From Saprospiraceae bacterium (lineage in GTDB: Bacteria; Bacteroidota; Bacteroidia; Chitinophagales; Saprospiraceae), in the NCBI GenBank assembly GCA_029262975.1, contig JAJCYJ010000537.1:1-8262 (forward strand): 8,262 nt of DNA, in the 5' to 3' direction. The position numbers were made by a program, and so were the translations under genes. Shown here piece after piece: positions 6,637 to 8,262 of the stretch. The notes below the pieces were generated by a model that was not told where the DNA came from, did not search any database, and worked only from the letters and a program-made list of their open reading frames with translations. Position 1 is the stretch's first letter; every line of letters starts with the position of its first letter.

Positions 6637-6897
6637 AATTGATTTTATATTCTGTTCTCTGTCGAATGCAAGATGTAATAATATTAAGATTCTATATATG
6701 TATCAACTCATCAGGGCATAAACTTATTTTATAAATTTGAGTATGGGGCTCAGGCAGAAACCCTGTTAATATTGGAGGATATATCAGATCGACCTATCGC
6801 ATTGATGAATAACTGTGAAAATAGTCCATCATGTATCAGTGCTTTACTTAATTTTGCAGCCTTGATGAAAATATGACATAAGAAATAAAGTAGAAAT
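6637..6897. other. Divergent intergenic region
   Basis: A 261-nt AT-rich spacer separates the minus-strand secreted-protein gene from the plus-strand dipeptidase. On the plus strand it holds two exact TAnnTTTG boxes (6732-6739 and 6849-6856). I found no CAAAnnTA, which would be the same box for the leftward cluster, so that promoter is not visible by consensus. A 23-codon reading frame (6805-6876) is present but unsupported. No tRNA-like or strong hairpin structure was seen. Confidence 0.6.
6849..6856 (+). promoter_or_regulatory. Candidate -7 box for the dipeptidase gene
   Basis: TAATTTTG matches TAnnTTTG exactly and lies 41 nt before the dipeptidase ATG, predicting a leader of about 35 nt. 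No TTG lies at the usual distance upstream, so the -33 element is weak or absent. A second exact match, TAAATTTG at 6732-6739, would give a leader of about 150 nt and also lacks a -33 TTG. I prefer the nearer site. Confidence 0.4.
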
Positions 6898-8262
6898 ATG
6901 ATTGGGACACAAGAGTTTATCAAACAAAACAAAGAGAGATTTTTAGAAGAGTTGCTGGAATTGCTGCGTATTCCTTCTGTAAGTGCAGATAGTCGACATA
7001 AGGATGACATGGTCAAGACAGCAGAACTATTGATGGCAGAAATGCTGAGGATAGGTCTTGATCATGTCACAAAATTTGAAACGCCAGGTCATCCAATCGT
7101 ATATGCACAGAAAATAATTGACAAAGATTTACCTACGGTCCTTGTCTATGGTCATTATGATGTTCAGCCGCCAGACCCTTTGGATTTATGGGATTCTCCG
7201 CCTTTTGAACCCGTAATCAAAAAGACTGAAATTCATCCTGAGGGAGCCATCTTTGCGCGAGGCTCATGTGATGATAAAGGCCAGGCATACATGCATGTCA
7301 AAGCAGTCGAAGCAATGCTAGCCAATGATGAGCTGCCATGTAACGTGAAGTTTTTGCTTGAAGGTGAAGAGGAAGTTGGTTCGGATAACTTGGGAGATTT
7401 CTGTTCGGCGCAAAAATCATTATTAAAATGTGATGTTGTACTGATCTCGGATACTTCCATAATTGCGAATGACGTACCGTCTATTACGGTTGGGCTTAGG
7501 GGATTATCCTATGTAGAAGTCGAAGTCACTGGCGCAAATAAGGACCTTCATTCAGGTGTATATGGAGGTGCGGTTGCAAATCCAATCAATGTATTGAGTA
7601 AAATGATCGCTCAAATGAAGGATGATCAGGAGCACATTACGATTCCAGGATTTTACGATGATGTCCAGGTTGTGACAGAAGCAGAGCGTTCTGTAATGAA
7701 TGAGGCACCCTTTAGTTTGGAAGCGTATAAAAAAGAACTGGATATAGATGATGTCCAGGGTGAAAAAGGATATACGACTTTAGAAAGGACATCTATCCGA
7801 CCTACGTTGGATGTAAATGGTATTTGGGGAGGATATATAGGAGAAGGCGCTAAAACTGTACTTCCATCCAAGGCATTTGCCAAGATAAGCATGCGTCTGG
7901 TTCCCAATCAGAAGTCGGATAAGATTACGCAGATTTTCACTGATTATTTTAAGAGCATAGCTCCGAAAAGTGTCCGGGTTAAGGTGACACCACATCACGG
8001 AGGGGCTCCTGCTGTGACACCAACGAATACGCCAGAATACCAGGCAGCTCACCTTGCCATGAAAGATTCTTTTGGCAAAGATCCGATCCCAGTCAGGGGA
8101 GGAGGGAGTATACCTATAGTAGCGCTGTTCGAAGAGTTGCTTGAAGTAAAGACCGTTTTAATGGGTTTTGGTCTTGATAGTGATGATATTCACTCGCCCA
8201 ATGAACACTATGGGGTATTTAATTTCTATAAAGGAATTGAGACGATACCTTATTTCTATAAG
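6898..8262 (+). CDS. M20-family metallodipeptidase, 3' end just outside the window
   Basis: Dizinc exopeptidase of the M20 family, closest in motif style to cytosolic nonspecific or carnosinase-type dipeptidases; it should hydrolyse short peptides in the cytoplasm. All 455 visible codons are open. Expected ligands are present: His86 in GHYDVQP with Asp88 beside it, bridging Asp125 in GSCDDKG, catalytic Glu158 and metal-binding Glu159 in EGEEEVGS, Asp185 in ISDTS, and His432 in DIHSPNEHY. His218 in DLHSGVYGG matches the lid-domain His that completes the active site across the dimer. There is no signal peptide. Assignments are by alignment to family motifs from memory. The start at 6898 gives the usual N-terminus (FLEELLELLRIPSVSADS), preceded by A-rich AAGAAATAAAG. 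Length suggests only a few C-terminal residues are lost. A link to peptide imported by the SusC/SusD pair is possible but unsupported, as they are separate transcripts. Confidence 0.93.
   Translation, partial: MIGTQEFIKQNKERFLEELLELLRIPSVSADSRHKDDMVKTAELLMAEMLRIGLDHVTKFETPGHPIVYAQKIIDKDLPTVLVYGHYDVQPPDPLDLWDSPPFEPVIKKTEIHPEGAIFARGSCDDKGQAYMHVKAVEAMLANDELPCNVKFLLEGEEEVGSDNLGDFCSAQKSLLKCDVVLISDTSIIANDVPSITVGLRGLSYVEVEVTGANKDLHSGVYGGAVANPINVLSKMIAQMKDDQEHITIPGFYDDVQVVTEAERSVMNEAPFSLEAYKKELDIDDVQGEKGYTTLERTSIRPTLDVNGIWGGYIGEGAKTVLPSKAFAKISMRLVPNQKSDKITQIFTDYFKSIAPKSVRVKVTPHHGGAPAVTPTNTPEYQAAHLAMKDSFGKDPIPVRGGGSIPIVALFEELLEVKTVLMGFGLDSDDIHSPNEHYGVFNFYKGIETIPYFYK

Noticed and set aside
6738..6765. 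Possible hairpin TGAG-TATGGGG-CTCA and CAGG/CCCTG in the divergent intergenic region
   Set aside because: Stems are only 4 bp and the two compete for the same bases, so this is weaker than chance structure expected in 261 nt.
6750..7016. Minus-strand open frame of 88 codons
   Set aside because: It lies antisense to the start of the dipeptidase gene and the intergenic region, is Ser/Leu-rich with no motif, and overlaps strong M20 coding evidence on the plus strand.
7261..7281. Cysteine next to the bridging aspartate in GSCDDKG of the dipeptidase
   Set aside because: Variation at this position among M20 proteins is common (A, T, S or C), and all metal ligands are intact, so it is not a sign of altered chemistry.

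Overview
The window looks like chromosome from an aerobic member of the Bacteroidota. The evidence is a SusC/SusD outer-membrane pair, exact TAnnTTTG promoter boxes, A-rich leaders with no Shine-Dalgarno motif, a signal peptide ending in Gly-Gln, and moderate to low GC (roughly 30-48% in lines counted by hand). A saprospirian or flavobacterial-type lineage is plausible, but nothing here fixes the genus.

Left part, plus strand (1-4709). The last 36 codons of an unrecognised gene end at a rho-independent terminator. A promoter and a leader of about 90 nt follow, with repeated TTGTCTA elements. Then come a SusC-family TonB-dependent transporter (993 aa) and its SusD-family lipoprotein partner (434 aa), 18 nt apart. 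Together they should form a lidded outer-membrane importer for an oligomeric nutrient. No degradative enzyme or dedicated regulator lies beside them, so the substrate cannot be read from context. The unit closes with an accessory hairpin and a strong terminator that also serves the converging gene.

Middle part, minus strand (4708-6636). Three genes probably share a transcript read right to left: a small secreted protein of unknown function, the diiron tRNA hydroxylase MiaE (its start overlaps the preceding gene by 37 nt), and a cytoplasmic ankyrin-repeat protein. MiaE acts on the wobble-adjacent modification ms2i6A37. How the ankyrin and secreted proteins relate to it is unknown.

Right part, plus strand (6637-8262). 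A 261-nt divergent intergenic region carries two TAnnTTTG boxes. An M20-family metallodipeptidase follows with every expected metal ligand; the window edge appears to remove only its last few residues.

No tRNA, rRNA, CRISPR array, insertion sequence or phage gene was seen. The region is mostly ordinary. The points most worth a second look are the repeat architecture around the susC-like promoter and the secreted protein-miaE-ankyrin cluster.
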